64,000 bases of DNA from Actinomycetota bacterium (GCA_018268675.1 JAFDWB010000032.1:62001-126000); one strand, 5' to 3'. Counted from the first letter of the stretch, positions 24,832 through 33,421 are shown. Numbers and translations: made by a program. The notes: a model not told the origin generated them from the sequence alone.

Positions 24832-25938
24832 GTGGACGTCGTCGTGGTCGCGGGGGCGTTGGCGTCGAAGCCCGACAACGGCGGCGAGGCGTGGGTGCGC
24901 CTCTCCTGGGTGCTCGGCCTGCGCCGGCTCGGGTTCGACCCGTGGCTGGTCGAGCAGGTCGATCCGCCGACCGCGGCCGCGGGCGCCGACTTCTTCGCCC
25001 GGACGGTGGCCGCGCACGGGCTCGAGGGGCGGGCGGCGCTGCTGGTCGAGGGGTCCGAGGAGCCGCGCGGGAATCTCGAAGAGCTCGCCGCCGATGCGGT
25101 GGCGCTGGTCAACATAAGTGGCAACCTCCGCGATCCGGCGCTCCTCGCCCGCTTCGACCGGTGCGCCTACGTCGACCTCGACCCCGGGTTCACCCAGATC
25201 TGGCACGAGGAAGGGCGGCTCGGCGGCCAGCTGGCGGCCCACCACCGCCACTTCACCGTCGGCCTCAACCTCGGCGCCCCCGACTGCCCGCTGCCGACGG
25301 CCGGGATCGAGTGGGTGCCGCTGCCGCCGCCCGTTCTGCTGGACCTCTGGGAGGCGCCGGCGGAGCGCCGCTTCGACCGCTTCACCTCGGTGGCGACCTG
25401 GCGCAACTCGCTCGGGCCGCCCGAAGATGGGGACCGTCGGTACACGCTGAAGCACCACCAGCTGCGGCGCTTCGCCGGGGTCCCGGAGCGGGCGGGACTG
25501 CCGTTCGAGCTTGCCCTCGCCATCCACCCCGACGAGGCGGCGGAGGCGGCGGCGCTGGAGGAGCGCGGGTGGGCGCTGGTCGACCCAGCCGCAGTCGCCG
25601 CCGACCCCGCCGCCTTCCGCGAGTACGTGCGCGGCTCGGGGGCCGAGTTCTCGGTCACGCAGGGCATCTACGCGGAAGCGCGCACCGGCTGGGTCAGCGA
25701 CCGCACCGCCCACTACCTCGCCTGCGGACGCCCCGCGGTGGTGCAGGAGACCGGCATCCCCGCCGCGCTGCGCCCCGAGGCCGGGCTGCTGACCTTCGCC
25801 GAGCCGCCGGGGGCCGTGGCCGCCGCCGAGGCGATGGTCGCCGACTACGACCACCATGCCGACGCGGCGCGGGCCTGGGCACGCGAGACCTTCGACTCGG
25901 ACCGCGTGCTCACCCGGATGCTCGAGGCGCTCCTGTGA
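24832..25938 (+). CDS. GT-B-like glycosyltransferase family protein, copy 2
   Basis: A 368-aa paralogue of the 21671-22771 protein. Conserved segments are GGEAWVRLSWVLGLRRLGFD, AYVDLDPGFTQIWHEEGR, FTSVATWRNSLGPPEDG, HHQLRRFAGVPERAGLPFE and TGWVSDRTAHYLACGRPAVV. The start is a GTG 3 bp after the previous stop, and its own stop overlaps the GTG of copy 3. The tandem arrangement with copy 3 indicates duplication within the locus. The exact donor and acceptor are unknown. Confidence 0.72.
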   Translation: MDVVVVAGALASKPDNGGEAWVRLSWVLGLRRLGFDPWLVEQVDPPTAAAGADFFARTVAAHGLEGRAALLVEGSEEPRGNLEELAADAVALVNISGNLRDPALLARFDRCAYVDLDPGFTQIWHEEGRLGGQLAAHHRHFTVGLNLGAPDCPLPTAGIEWVPLPPPVLLDLWEAPAERRFDRFTSVATWRNSLGPPEDGDRRYTLKHHQLRRFAGVPERAGLPFELALAIHPDEAAEAAALEERGWALVDPAAVAADPAAFREYVRGSGAEFSVTQGIYAEARTGWVSDRTAHYLACGRPAVVQETGIPAALRPEAGLLTFAEPPGAVAAAEAMVADYDHHADAARAWARETFDSDRVLTRMLEALL

Positions 25939-27059
25939 GCGGGTCGCGGATAGTCCTCAGCGGCATGGTTGCCGGCGAGCCCGGTCAGGGCGGCGCCGCC
26001 TGGGCGGTGCTGCAGTACGCGCTCGGGCTGCGGCGGCTGGGGCACGAGGTGGTGCTGGTCGAGCCGGTCCGCGGCGGCGGCCCGATCGAGCCGGCGGCGG
26101 TCACATATATGGGGGCGGTGGCGGCGCGCTTCGGGCTCGAGCACGCGACGCTGGTCGACGCCGGTGGGGAGAGCGCCCCGATCCCGCCGGCCCGCCTCCG
26201 GGAGCTGGTCGACGGCGCCGACCTCCTGCTCAACGTCTCCGGGATGCTCGACCGGCCCGAGCTGCTCGACCCGATCGCGATCCGCGCCTTCCTCGACCTC
26301 GACCCCTTCTTCAACCAGCACTGGCACCTGCAGGGCGCCGAGATGGGCTTCGTCGCGCACACCCACTTCGTCACCGTCGGCGCCGGTCTCGGCGGGCCGG
26401 GGAACGAGGTGCCGACGCTCGGCCTCGACTGGATCGAGACGCTGCCGCCGGTCCTGCTCGCCGAGTGGCCGCTCGCGGAGGAGGAGCCGACGTTGCCGTT
26501 CACCACGGTCGGGCACTGGCGCAGCTACGGCCCGATCGAGCACGAGAGGCGGCGCTACGGGCTCCGCGCCCACTCGCTGCGGGAGCTGATCGAGCTGCCG
26601 CGCCGGGCCCCGGCCGACTTCCTCCTCGCGCTCGGGATCGACCCGTCCGAGCGCGAGGACCTGGAGGCCCTGCGGGCGGGCGGCTGGGGGCTGTGCGACC
26701 CGGCCGAGGTCGCCGCGACGCCGGACGCCTACCGCGCCTTCGTCCGCGCCTCGACCGCCGAGATCGGGATCGCCAAGGAGGGATACGTGCGCTCGGGCAG
26801 CGGCTGGTTCAGCGATCGGAGCGCCTGCTACCTGGCCTCCGGCCGGCCGGTCGTCGCCCAGGACACCGGTTTCGGGCGTTGCCTGCCGGTGGGTTTGGGC
26901 CTGCTGGCCTTCGCCGGCCTCGACGGGGCGGTCGCCGCGGTCGAGGAGGTGCTCGCCCGGCCCCGCGAGCACGCCCGGGCGGCGCGGGAGATCGCCGTCG
27001 ACCTGCTCGACTCCGACCGGGTGCTGGGCCGGCTCCTGGAGCGACTCGGGGCGGCCTGA
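25935..27059 (+). CDS. GT-B-like glycosyltransferase family protein, copy 3
   Basis: A 374-aa paralogue of copies 1 and 2: GGAAWAVLQYALGLRRLGHE, AFLDLDPFFNQHWHLQGAEM, PFTTVGHWRSYGPIEHERRR and GWFSDRSACYLASGRPVVAQ. The YVRSGSGWFSDR version of the C-terminal motif matches that in the 30941-33421 protein (VRLRTGWFSDR) more closely than copies 1 and 2 do. The GTG start overlaps the previous stop; its stop TGA overlaps the ATG of the kinase-like gene. Confidence 0.72.
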   Translation: MSGSRIVLSGMVAGEPGQGGAAWAVLQYALGLRRLGHEVVLVEPVRGGGPIEPAAVTYMGAVAARFGLEHATLVDAGGESAPIPPARLRELVDGADLLLNVSGMLDRPELLDPIAIRAFLDLDPFFNQHWHLQGAEMGFVAHTHFVTVGAGLGGPGNEVPTLGLDWIETLPPVLLAEWPLAEEEPTLPFTTVGHWRSYGPIEHERRRYGLRAHSLRELIELPRRAPADFLLALGIDPSEREDLEALRAGGWGLCDPAEVAATPDAYRAFVRASTAEIGIAKEGYVRSGSGWFSDRSACYLASGRPVVAQDTGFGRCLPVGLGLLAFAGLDGAVAAVEEVLARPREHARAAREIAVDLLDSDRVLGRLLERLGAA

Positions 27060-28039
27060 TGGTGACGGCCTTGCGCGAAAGCGACGACGGCGAGGTGCGC
27101 GGCTGCCTGGAGGCGGCGCTCGCCACGACCGGCGAGGCGCGGCGCGTGGTCGACCTGCGCCGCGAGCCGTTCGCCTACGAGACGAGCTTCGCGATCGACC
27201 GGCTCGCGGTGCGCCTCGAGGACGGCGCCGAGCTGCGGCTGCTGGCGAAGGACGTGGGGCGCGCCGGGCTCTCGGCCGAGGCCGCGGCGGCGAAGCCACG
27301 GCACACGCTCGATCCGCGGCGCGAGATCGCCGTCTACCGCTCGCTGCTGGGCCCGGCCGCCCTGGCGACGCCGCGCTTCCACGGCGCCGCCGAGGACGAC
27401 GGCCGCGCCTGGCTCTTCGTCGAGGAGGTGCCGGGGACCGTGCTCACCGACCTCGGCGGGCCCGCCGCATGGGGGGCCGCGGCGGCGTTCGCGGCCGGGC
27501 TCGACGCGGCGATCCGTCCCCACCGCGACCCCGCCCTCGAGCCGCTCCTCCTGCACCGCGACCGCGCCTGGCACCGCCACTGGCTCGACGCCGCGGTCGC
27601 CGAGATCGGGGAGGGCGAGCTCTCGGAGCGCCTGCGAGCCGGAGGAGACGCCCTGCTCGACCGCCTCGATGCATTGCCGCGGGCCTTCGTCCACGGCGAG
27701 CTCTACCCCGCGAACGCCGTCGTGCGGATGCGCGACGACGCCCCGGTCCGCGTCGCCGCCGTCGACTGGGAGCTGGCCGGCACCGGCCCCTTCGCCCTCG
27801 ACCTGGCCGCCCTCGCGAGCGGCTGGCGCGACGAGGGGCGGCTGGCCATCTGCGAGTCCTTCCGCCTGGCCCTCCCAACCCCGATCTCCCGTCCCGACCT
27901 GCTCGCCGCGGTCGACCTCTGCGAGCTGTCCCTGTCCCTCCAGTGGATCGGCTGGTCCCCGACCTGGACCCCGCCACCCGAGCACCGCCGCGACTGGCCC
28001 GCCGAAGCGCTCCGCCTCCTAGATGCGGTGGGGCTGTAG
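27059..28039 (+). CDS. Aminoglycoside-phosphotransferase-like kinase
   Basis: A 326-aa protein with the APH/choline-kinase fold. The catalytic loop is RAFVHGELYPANAVV (HGE replaces the usual HGD; Asn follows) and the metal-binding motif is VAAVDWELAGTGPFALDLAA. An upstream ATP-site segment ends RLLAKDVGR. It has no resistance-gene context. As last gene of the glycan operon it may phosphorylate a sugar or lipid carrier, or act as a maturation kinase. The HGD-to-HGE change occurs in related enzymes and need not abolish activity. Confidence 0.82.
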   Translation: MVTALRESDDGEVRGCLEAALATTGEARRVVDLRREPFAYETSFAIDRLAVRLEDGAELRLLAKDVGRAGLSAEAAAAKPRHTLDPRREIAVYRSLLGPAALATPRFHGAAEDDGRAWLFVEEVPGTVLTDLGGPAAWGAAAAFAAGLDAAIRPHRDPALEPLLLHRDRAWHRHWLDAAVAEIGEGELSERLRAGGDALLDRLDALPRAFVHGELYPANAVVRMRDDAPVRVAAVDWELAGTGPFALDLAALASGWRDEGRLAICESFRLALPTPISRPDLLAAVDLCELSLSLQWIGWSPTWTPPPEHRRDWPAEALRLLDAVGL

Positions 28040-28057
28040 CCACCACCACAGCGCGGT

Positions 28058-28115
28058 CCTCGGCCGTCCCGTCCACGACCCTGCCGGGCCGTGGCCATGG
28101 CCGGGACGGCCGAGG
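28058..28115 (+). terminator. Strong hairpin terminating the rightward glycan operon
   Basis: The arms CCTCGGCCGTCCCG (28058-28071) and CGGGACGGCCGAGG (28102-28115) are perfect 14-bp inverted repeats 19 bp after the last stop. Inside, CCACG (28073-28077) pairs with CGTGG (28090-28094). No T-tract follows, as is common for high-GC actinobacterial terminators. The rest of the gene-free stretch to 28395 holds only the hairpin at 28216-28254; I see nothing else there. Confidence 0.65.
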
Positions 28116-28215
28116 GTGCGGGGAGAGGAGGAAGGGTCGCGAGGGGGTCGGGGAGCGCCACGGCTCCGTCACCGAAGTGGGACCTCGCCGCCGCCAGGAG
28201 GACTTCCCCCGTCCA

Positions 28216-28254
28216 GCTGTTCCTTATGCCGGTATATCGGCCATAAGGAACAGC
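28216..28254. repeat. Hairpin of the TGTTCCTTA type (first of two)
   Basis: The arms GCTGTTCCTTATG and CATAAGGAACAGC are perfect over 13 bp, with an inner CCG/CGG pair around GTATAT. It shares the stem core TGTTCCTTA / TAAGGAACA, an ATAT-containing loop and the 3' flank CGGAAGG with the hairpin at 39153-39193. It lies between the rightward glycan operon and the leftward retropepsin remnant, consistent with a bidirectional terminator or a small repeat element. Confidence 0.6.
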
Positions 28255-28395
28255 GGAAGGGGTCGGCCGGGGGGAAGAGGAGGTCCGTCACCCTTCCTCC
28301 CGTCTTCCTCAGACGTCCGGGACGCGCTGCAAGGATTTGGGTCGCCGGGGCGACACTTATCGCTGCAGCGAGTTCCGGCACCCCGATCTCGGCCT

Positions 28396-28829
28396 TCAGA
28401 CCGCACGAAAGTGTGACGCCCCCGACGTCTTCGTGCTCATGGGCGTGATCTTCACGAATCGGTTCGCCTCGTCCACCTCGACGTAAAACTCAGAAAAGAA
28501 ATCCTCTCGCCCTAGCACCGGGACGTCGATGTTGCCGAAGCAGGGCCTTAGATCGATCCTGCGGCCGGCGATCAACGCCACGACCGGCTGTGGTGCCAGC
28601 CAGTGCACGGCTTGCCCGTTGCCGGTACCCACGGGAACCTTTTGGCAGTCCCGCTTGTCGAACCAAGCGGGACTATCTGGTTGAGAGGGAAGACCGACCC
28701 GGTCGCTCCGCTGTCGGGAAGCATTCTGAAAGGAAGAAGCCGCCCGTCGTCTCGTTCGACCTCGACCTCGATCGCCCGGAACAGACTCGGCCGCTGCGTG
28801 AGGGCGGCGTAGGGATACTTAGTAGAGGC
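28396..28829 (-). pseudogene. Retropepsin-like aspartic protease, frameshifted
   Basis: Two frames together rebuild one retropepsin-like protein. The first (28829 to about 28670) gives KYPYAAL, SLFRAIEVEVERDDGRLLPF and the active-site PDSGATGSVFPLNQ. A -1 shift within about 28665-28680 then leads to FDKRDCQKVPVGTGNG, QAVHWLAPQPVVALIAGRRI and VPVLGREDFFSEFYVEVDEA in the second frame, ending at 28396. A perfect hairpin (28647-28674) lies at the junction. No clear start codon is seen. Such proteases usually follow a small DUF5678 gene, here also broken. Sequencing error is possible but less likely with both genes damaged. Confidence 0.65.
28647..28674. repeat. Perfect hairpin at the retropepsin frameshift
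   Basis: The arms AGTCCCGCTTG and CAAGCGGGACT (11 bp, perfect) are separated by the 6-nt loop TCGAAC. It coincides with the point where the retropepsin reading frame shifts, so an imprecise event at this hairpin, or polymerase slippage, may have caused the frameshift. I see no slippery heptamer that would suggest programmed frameshifting. Confidence 0.55.
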
Positions 28830-29001
28830 AGGCCTCGAAGGCCTTCCGGGGGACTTCGAGGATTCGATCAAGTCCTCCGGGGTCGACACGAGTGACCAGC
28901 TCCTCGAAAGTGGTGGCGGAATCGACAATGGAGCGATCCTTGCCGACCGCTACCCAGCGGCCAGCATACCCTGTGAGTTCCTGAGCAAGGACATCCCAAC
29001 A
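28819..29001 (-). pseudogene. DUF5678-like remnant lacking a start
   Basis: An open stretch of 60 codons translates to AQELTGYAGRWVAVGKDRSI, VDSATTFEELVTRVDPGGLD and RILEVPRKAFEACLY. The GRWVAV and TFEELV segments match the small DUF5678 family that commonly precedes retropepsin-like genes. It is closed upstream by a TGA at 29004-29002, and no ATG, GTG or TTG is available after it, so the 5' end has been lost. Its stop overlaps the start of the retropepsin-like frame, preserving the original gene pair. Confidence 0.5.
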
Positions 29002-29037
29002 TCAGGGTTGAAGGGCGCTTATGCGCGGGCGTCCAAC

Positions 29038-29430
29038 TCACGCAGCGCGGTCGGGGGTCGCGGCGGTGACGCTCAGGGTGCCGATCGGGGCTTCGGTGCC
29101 GTCGTTGAAGACGGCGCGGAGCTGGAGGTGGCCGGCGCCGCGGCCCTCGGCTTCGACCGCGAGCTCGAAGCCGCAGGTGGCGGCGGCGGGGCGGTCGGGG
29201 AACTCGGCGGCGATGTCGGTGCGGGGGAGCTCCGGGGCGACGGTCGCGACGACGGTGTCGGCGTCGTCGACGATGTCGATCCGGTCGACCTCGGCGGAGG
29301 CGCCGAGGACCCAGCCGATCAGGGCGAGGCGGTTGCCCTCGATCTCGCGGACCCGGAACGAGCCCCAGAGGCGATCGTTGGGCAGGGCGTTGGTGACGTT
29401 CTCGACCTCGAGGGCGGCGCCGTCGCTCAT
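29038..29430 (-). CDS. Stand-alone GW-domain protein
   Basis: A 130-aa protein made almost entirely of the module found in the glycosyltransferase and sulfotransferase genes: RLALIGWVLGASAEVDRIDI, VATVAPELPRTDIAAEFPDR and TCGFELAVEAEGRG, with a final strand APIGTLSV. The ATG at 29430 overlaps the stop of the upstream GT2 gene (ATGA), so it is the last gene of the leftward glycan operon. Beta-rich and without signal peptide; carbohydrate binding is plausible but unproven. Confidence 0.72.
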   Translation of the reverse strand: MSDGAALEVENVTNALPNDRLWGSFRVREIEGNRLALIGWVLGASAEVDRIDIVDDADTVVATVAPELPRTDIAAEFPDRPAAATCGFELAVEAEGRGAGHLQLRAVFNDGTEAPIGTLSVTAATPDRAA

Positions 29431-30944
29431 GCCCCCATCGTAGTTCGCTCCGCCGCGGCACCGACGCGAGCGCCGAGCTCGTAGATCCGGCACCTCGCGT
29501 CCTCGAGCAGGGCGTAGCGGGACCCGAGGTGGCGGGCGAACTCGGGGTAGTGCTCGAGCCACCAGGAGGCGCTCGGCGGCAGCACCAGGTACTCGGCGCC
29601 GCCCTCCCGCAGGCGCTCCAGCTCGGCGATCGCCGCCGCGCCGTCGGCCGGGTGGTGGCCCGCGTAGCCGCCCGCCCCGTCCTGGGGGAAGTGGCCGGCG
29701 TCGACGCCGTCGAGCCGCACCAGGTCGCGGTCGCCGCGGCTGACCACGACCACCGCCGCCCCGGCCGGGACGCGCGCCGCGACCGCGGCCCGCACCTGCT
29801 CGACCTGGTCGGCATAACCGAGCCGCGGCCCCGGCTCGAGCGCCCCGCCCGGCGCTTCGGCCTGGAGCGCGCGGACCTCGGCCTCGAGCCTGCGGGCACG
29901 GGCGAGGAAGGCCTCGCGGTCGGCCGGGTCAGACGTCGCGCCGTTCCGCCCCGCGCCGTTCGCCTCTGCGGTGCCCGAAGCAGCGTCGTCGCCGACAGCC
30001 GCGCCACCGCCCCCGACCGCCTCGGCGCTCAACCGCACCACCTCCTCGAGCAGGACCGCGGTCTGGGTGGCATAGGCCTCGAGCAGGCGCTCGATCTGGC
30101 TCTCCCGCCCCGTCGCGACGACCGCCAGCTGGGGGTCGACGGCGATCCGGGCCGGATAGGAGGGGCCGTACTCGAGCCCGAGCAGGCCGTCCTCGACGTA
30201 GGCGTCGAGGTCGTCACGGCGCACCCGGCCGCGCCAGCGCTCGCGGTAGAGGGCGAGGCTGCGCTCGAAGCGGTCGCGCCGCCCGCGCGAGGCCGACTCC
30301 AGGTGGACCAGCGTCGCCGCCGGGCAGTAGTGGATCTCCCCCGCCCCCGCGGCGGCGATCCGCAGGCAGAGGTCGACGTCCTCGAGCGAGTTGAGGAAGC
30401 CCTCGTCGAAGCCGCCGACCGCCGCGAACGCGCCCGCGCGCACGAGCATGCAGGCCCCGGTCACGGCCTGGAGGCGCCGCGGCCGGTTCACCGCCGGGTG
30501 GTCCCCCGGGAAGCCCGCGTAGACGTTGTGCGGGTAGCCGTCCTGGCCGAAGACGACCCCGGCGTGCTGGACGGTGCCGTTCGGGTAGAGGAGCCGCGCG
30601 CCGACCGACGCCGCCTCCGGGTGATCCCCGAGGTACCCCCGCAGCGCCGCGAGCCACCCCGGCCCGGGCTCGACGTCGTTGTTGAGGAACAGGAGCTCGC
30701 CGCCCCGCGCCGCCGCCGCCCCCGCGTTGCAGGCCCGCGCGAACCCCCCGTTCTCCTCCAGCCGCACGACGCGGATCGCGTCCCGGTACCCCGCCAGCAC
30801 GGCCGCGGTCGAGTCCGGGGAGGCGTCGTCGACCACGATCACCTCGGCGTCGCCCGGCAGCCCCGCCAGCACCAGGTCCAGACACCGCCCGGTCAGCCCG
30901 GCCCGCCCGTGGACCGGGATCACCACCGAGGTCGCGACCGTCAC
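29427..30944 (-). CDS. GT2-family glycosyltransferase with C-terminal RGD/WWLEHY domain
   Basis: A 505-aa protein. The GT2 domain (about 1-280) shows SVVIPVHGRAGLTGRCLDLV, VIVVDDASPDST, ENGGFARACNAGAAAARGGE, LLFLNNDVEPGPGWLAALRG and a late NSLEDVDLCLRIAAAG. It resembles rhamnosyl-type GT2 enzymes (N-N-D metal motif). A low-complexity linker (about 310-385) leads to the repeated domain (about 395-500): VVVVSRGDRDLVRLDG, HFPQDGAGGYAGHHPADGAA and SWWLEHYPEFARHLG. Its start overlaps the stop of the larger upstream gene (ATGA). Confidence 0.87.
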   Translation of the reverse strand: MTVATSVVIPVHGRAGLTGRCLDLVLAGLPGDAEVIVVDDASPDSTAAVLAGYRDAIRVVRLEENGGFARACNAGAAAARGGELLFLNNDVEPGPGWLAALRGYLGDHPEAASVGARLLYPNGTVQHAGVVFGQDGYPHNVYAGFPGDHPAVNRPRRLQAVTGACMLVRAGAFAAVGGFDEGFLNSLEDVDLCLRIAAAGAGEIHYCPAATLVHLESASRGRRDRFERSLALYRERWRGRVRRDDLDAYVEDGLLGLEYGPSYPARIAVDPQLAVVATGRESQIERLLEAYATQTAVLLEEVVRLSAEAVGGGGAAVGDDAASGTAEANGAGRNGATSDPADREAFLARARRLEAEVRALQAEAPGGALEPGPRLGYADQVEQVRAAVAARVPAGAAVVVVSRGDRDLVRLDGVDAGHFPQDGAGGYAGHHPADGAAAIAELERLREGGAEYLVLPPSASWWLEHYPEFARHLGSRYALLEDARCRIYELGARVGAAAERTTMGA

Positions 30945-33421
30945 CGCCGGCCCCCGCTCAGCTCGTACACCGTCCCCGCCCGCTCATCGAAGCGCACCGC
31001 GCGGTAGCGCGAGTCGAGGTGCTCCCGCAGCCCCTCGTAGTGCTCGAGCCACCAGCGGTAGGTCGGCGGCACCACCAGGTAGGCGGCACCCCCCGCGCGC
31101 AGCGCCTCGAGGTGGGAGACCGCCTCCGCGCTGTCGGCCGGGTGGTGGCCCGACCAGCCGCCGTCGGCCCCCTGCGGGAAGTGCTGCGCCCGCCGACCGC
31201 CGAGCTGCAACAGCGTCTCGTCGCCACGGCTGATCACCAGCACCGTCGCCCCCGCCGGCACCGCCTCGCTCACCGCCTCGCGCAGCTGCGCCACCTCGCG
31301 CTCGTACCGCGGATTCGGCCGCCGCGAGTAGGGCTCCCACTCCCGCCCCCACTTCTCCGCGTAGCGCTGCTGGTTCGTCCGCAGGATCCGCCCGTACTCG
31401 CCGCCCGCCACGAGCGCCCCGAACGAGGCCTCGCCGAAGTGGTGGACGACGCTGTCTTCGGCGCAGCGCAGCTCGTACCCCGCCTCCCGCGCGCGGTCCG
31501 CATAGTCGTCGTCCTCCAGCAGCCCGACCTCGTAGCGCTCGTCGAGCGGCCCCAGCCGGCGGAACGTCTCCGCCCGCATCGCCAGGCAGAACATCGCCGG
31601 CACGCGCGTCTCCAGCCACCGTCCGGCGTGCTCGCGCGACCAGATCCGGGCGAACTCGAGGAACTCGCCCCAGGACCGGTACCGGGTCTCGATCTCGGCC
31701 TCGTTGCCGATCCGGTTGGTGACCGGCCCGACCAGCCCCACCTCCGGGTCGCGCAGGTGCCCGAGCAGCGCCCCGAGCCACTCCGGCGGCACCATCGTGT
31801 CGTTGTTCAGCAGGACCAGGTGCTCGCCCCGGGCCAGCGCCAGCCCCTGGTTGCAGGCGGGCGCGAAGCCGTGGTTGCGGGCGTTCAGGAGGACGCGCAC
31901 GCGGGCGTCGGAGTCGGCCAGCCGCGCGAGATAGTCGCGGGTGCCGTCGCTCGAGCGGTTGTCGACGACGATCAGCTCGAAGTCCCCCTCGGTGTGGGCG
32001 AGGACCGACTCCAGGCAGAGGCGGTTGAAGGCGAGCCCGTCGTAGGTGACGACGACGATCGACGCGCTCCCGGGGCCGAGCGCGGGCGCCTCGCCGTGGA
32101 CCGAGAGCGGCGCGGCGCGGGCCGCCTCGAGGGTCTGGCGGGGCAGCGTCGTCGGCCGCCGCGAGACCGGCTGGATCGGCGTCTCCAGCGGGAACGGCGC
32201 CGCCCGCCGCGCCTCCCGCCCGCGCCGCGGCGCGAGCCCGAGCGCCTCCAGCATCTCCCCCAGCACGACCTCGTGGGAGAAGTGCTCGCGGGCGATCCGC
32301 CGGGCCTCGGCGGCGTGCCGCCCGTAGTCGGCGTCGACCCGCGCCACCGCCTCGACGGCCTCCTCCGGCGTCGCGAAGGCGAGCAGGCCGGTGCCGGTCG
32401 GCAGCACCCGGCCGAAACCGGTGTCCTGGGTGATCACCGGCCGCCCGGAGGCCAGATAGGTGGCACTGCGGTCGCTGAACCAGCCGGTCCGCAGGCGCAC
32501 GTTCTGCTCCTTGGCGACCGTGAACTCGCCCCGCGATGCGCCGATGTAATCGCGGTAGGGATCGATCTCACGCGAGACCTCGAGGGCGTCCCGGACCCGC
32601 CACCCGTGCCCCGCCAGCAGCCGCTCGTCCGCGGGCTCGAAGCTGCTCAGCGCCAGCTCGAAGCCGCGCCCGGTCCGCGCCGGCAGGTCGAGGTAGCGGC
32701 GGAACTCCTGGTCCTTGCTCCAGCTCAGCCGCTCCCCCTTGAAGGTGACCTCGCGCCAGCTCTGGCGCCAGTTGCCGATCGTCGTGAAGAGGTCGGCGGG
32801 CTGCCCGGAACGATCGGGCCAGAGGTCGAGCACCACCGGCTGGCGGGTCGGCAGGAAGCGGAAGCGCTCGGAGACCGGCAGCGGGCACTCGGGGCTCCCC
32901 CAGTTCTCGCCGAAGGTGAAGAAGGCGGCGTGCGGGGCGAGGAACTCGACCGTCTCCGCCAGCCCCCCGGCCAGCTCCAGTTGCAGCTGCACCGGGTCGG
33001 TCTCCAGGTAGACGAGGCGGTCGCCGGCGGCCAGCTCGGGCAGCGGCCGGGTGCCGCCGTGGAGGTTGATCAGCAGCGCCGCGTCGCGGTAGAGCGTGTC
33101 GAGCTCCCCGGCGCTCATCCCGAAGCAGCGCCCGTCGTCGTGGAGCGCGCGGAAGGCCCACCGCCCCGCCAGCCCGAACCGGCGCATCACCCCGGCGATG
33201 AACTCGGCGGCGAGCGCGGCGCTGTCCTCGCCCGGGTCCGACATCAGCATCGAGGGCGTGCGGGCGTGGGTCTCGACGTAGTAGGCCTCGAAGCCGAGCC
33301 GCTCCAACCCGAGCAGGTAGTGGAGGTTCTGCCAGACGACCCCCGCCACCGGCATCGGGGTCATCATCCCCAGCAGGACGACCTTCGGCCGGCTCGTCAC
33401 CAGGCCCGGCACCGCGCTCAC
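30941..33421 (-). CDS. Three-part glycosyltransferase: GT-B-like, GT2 and RGD/WWLEHY domain
   Basis: An 826-aa fusion. Residues about 1-395 are a fourth member of the GT-B-like family (WQNLHYLLGLERLGFEAYYV, FTTIGNWRQSWREVTFKGER, TGWFSDRSATYLASGRPVIT). Residues about 455-700 are a GT2 domain (SIVVVTYDGLAFNRLCLESV, ELIVVDNRSSDGT, LVLLNNDTMVPPEWLGALLG, GLLEDDDYADRAREAG). Residues about 720-826 are the repeated end domain (VLVISRGDETLLQLGG, HFPQGADGGWSGHHP, YRWWLEHYEGLREHL). Two transferase folds in one chain suggest successive sugar additions. Start and stop overlap the neighbouring genes. Confidence 0.87.
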   Translation of the reverse strand: MSAVPGLVTSRPKVVLLGMMTPMPVAGVVWQNLHYLLGLERLGFEAYYVETHARTPSMLMSDPGEDSAALAAEFIAGVMRRFGLAGRWAFRALHDDGRCFGMSAGELDTLYRDAALLINLHGGTRPLPELAAGDRLVYLETDPVQLQLELAGGLAETVEFLAPHAAFFTFGENWGSPECPLPVSERFRFLPTRQPVVLDLWPDRSGQPADLFTTIGNWRQSWREVTFKGERLSWSKDQEFRRYLDLPARTGRGFELALSSFEPADERLLAGHGWRVRDALEVSREIDPYRDYIGASRGEFTVAKEQNVRLRTGWFSDRSATYLASGRPVITQDTGFGRVLPTGTGLLAFATPEEAVEAVARVDADYGRHAAEARRIAREHFSHEVVLGEMLEALGLAPRRGREARRAAPFPLETPIQPVSRRPTTLPRQTLEAARAAPLSVHGEAPALGPGSASIVVVTYDGLAFNRLCLESVLAHTEGDFELIVVDNRSSDGTRDYLARLADSDARVRVLLNARNHGFAPACNQGLALARGEHLVLLNNDTMVPPEWLGALLGHLRDPEVGLVGPVTNRIGNEAEIETRYRSWGEFLEFARIWSREHAGRWLETRVPAMFCLAMRAETFRRLGPLDERYEVGLLEDDDYADRAREAGYELRCAEDSVVHHFGEASFGALVAGGEYGRILRTNQQRYAEKWGREWEPYSRRPNPRYEREVAQLREAVSEAVPAGATVLVISRGDETLLQLGGRRAQHFPQGADGGWSGHHPADSAEAVSHLEALRAGGAAYLVVPPTYRWWLEHYEGLREHLDSRYRAVRFDERAGTVYELSGGRR

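Noticed and set aside
27059-28039. Antibiotic resistance phosphotransferase
   Set aside because: The APH fold alone does not show resistance; the gene is the last member of a glycan operon and has HGE in place of HGD.
28640-28680. Programmed -1 frameshift in the retropepsin gene
   Set aside because: The hairpin is present but no X XXY YYZ slippery sequence precedes it, and the neighbouring DUF5678 gene is also damaged.
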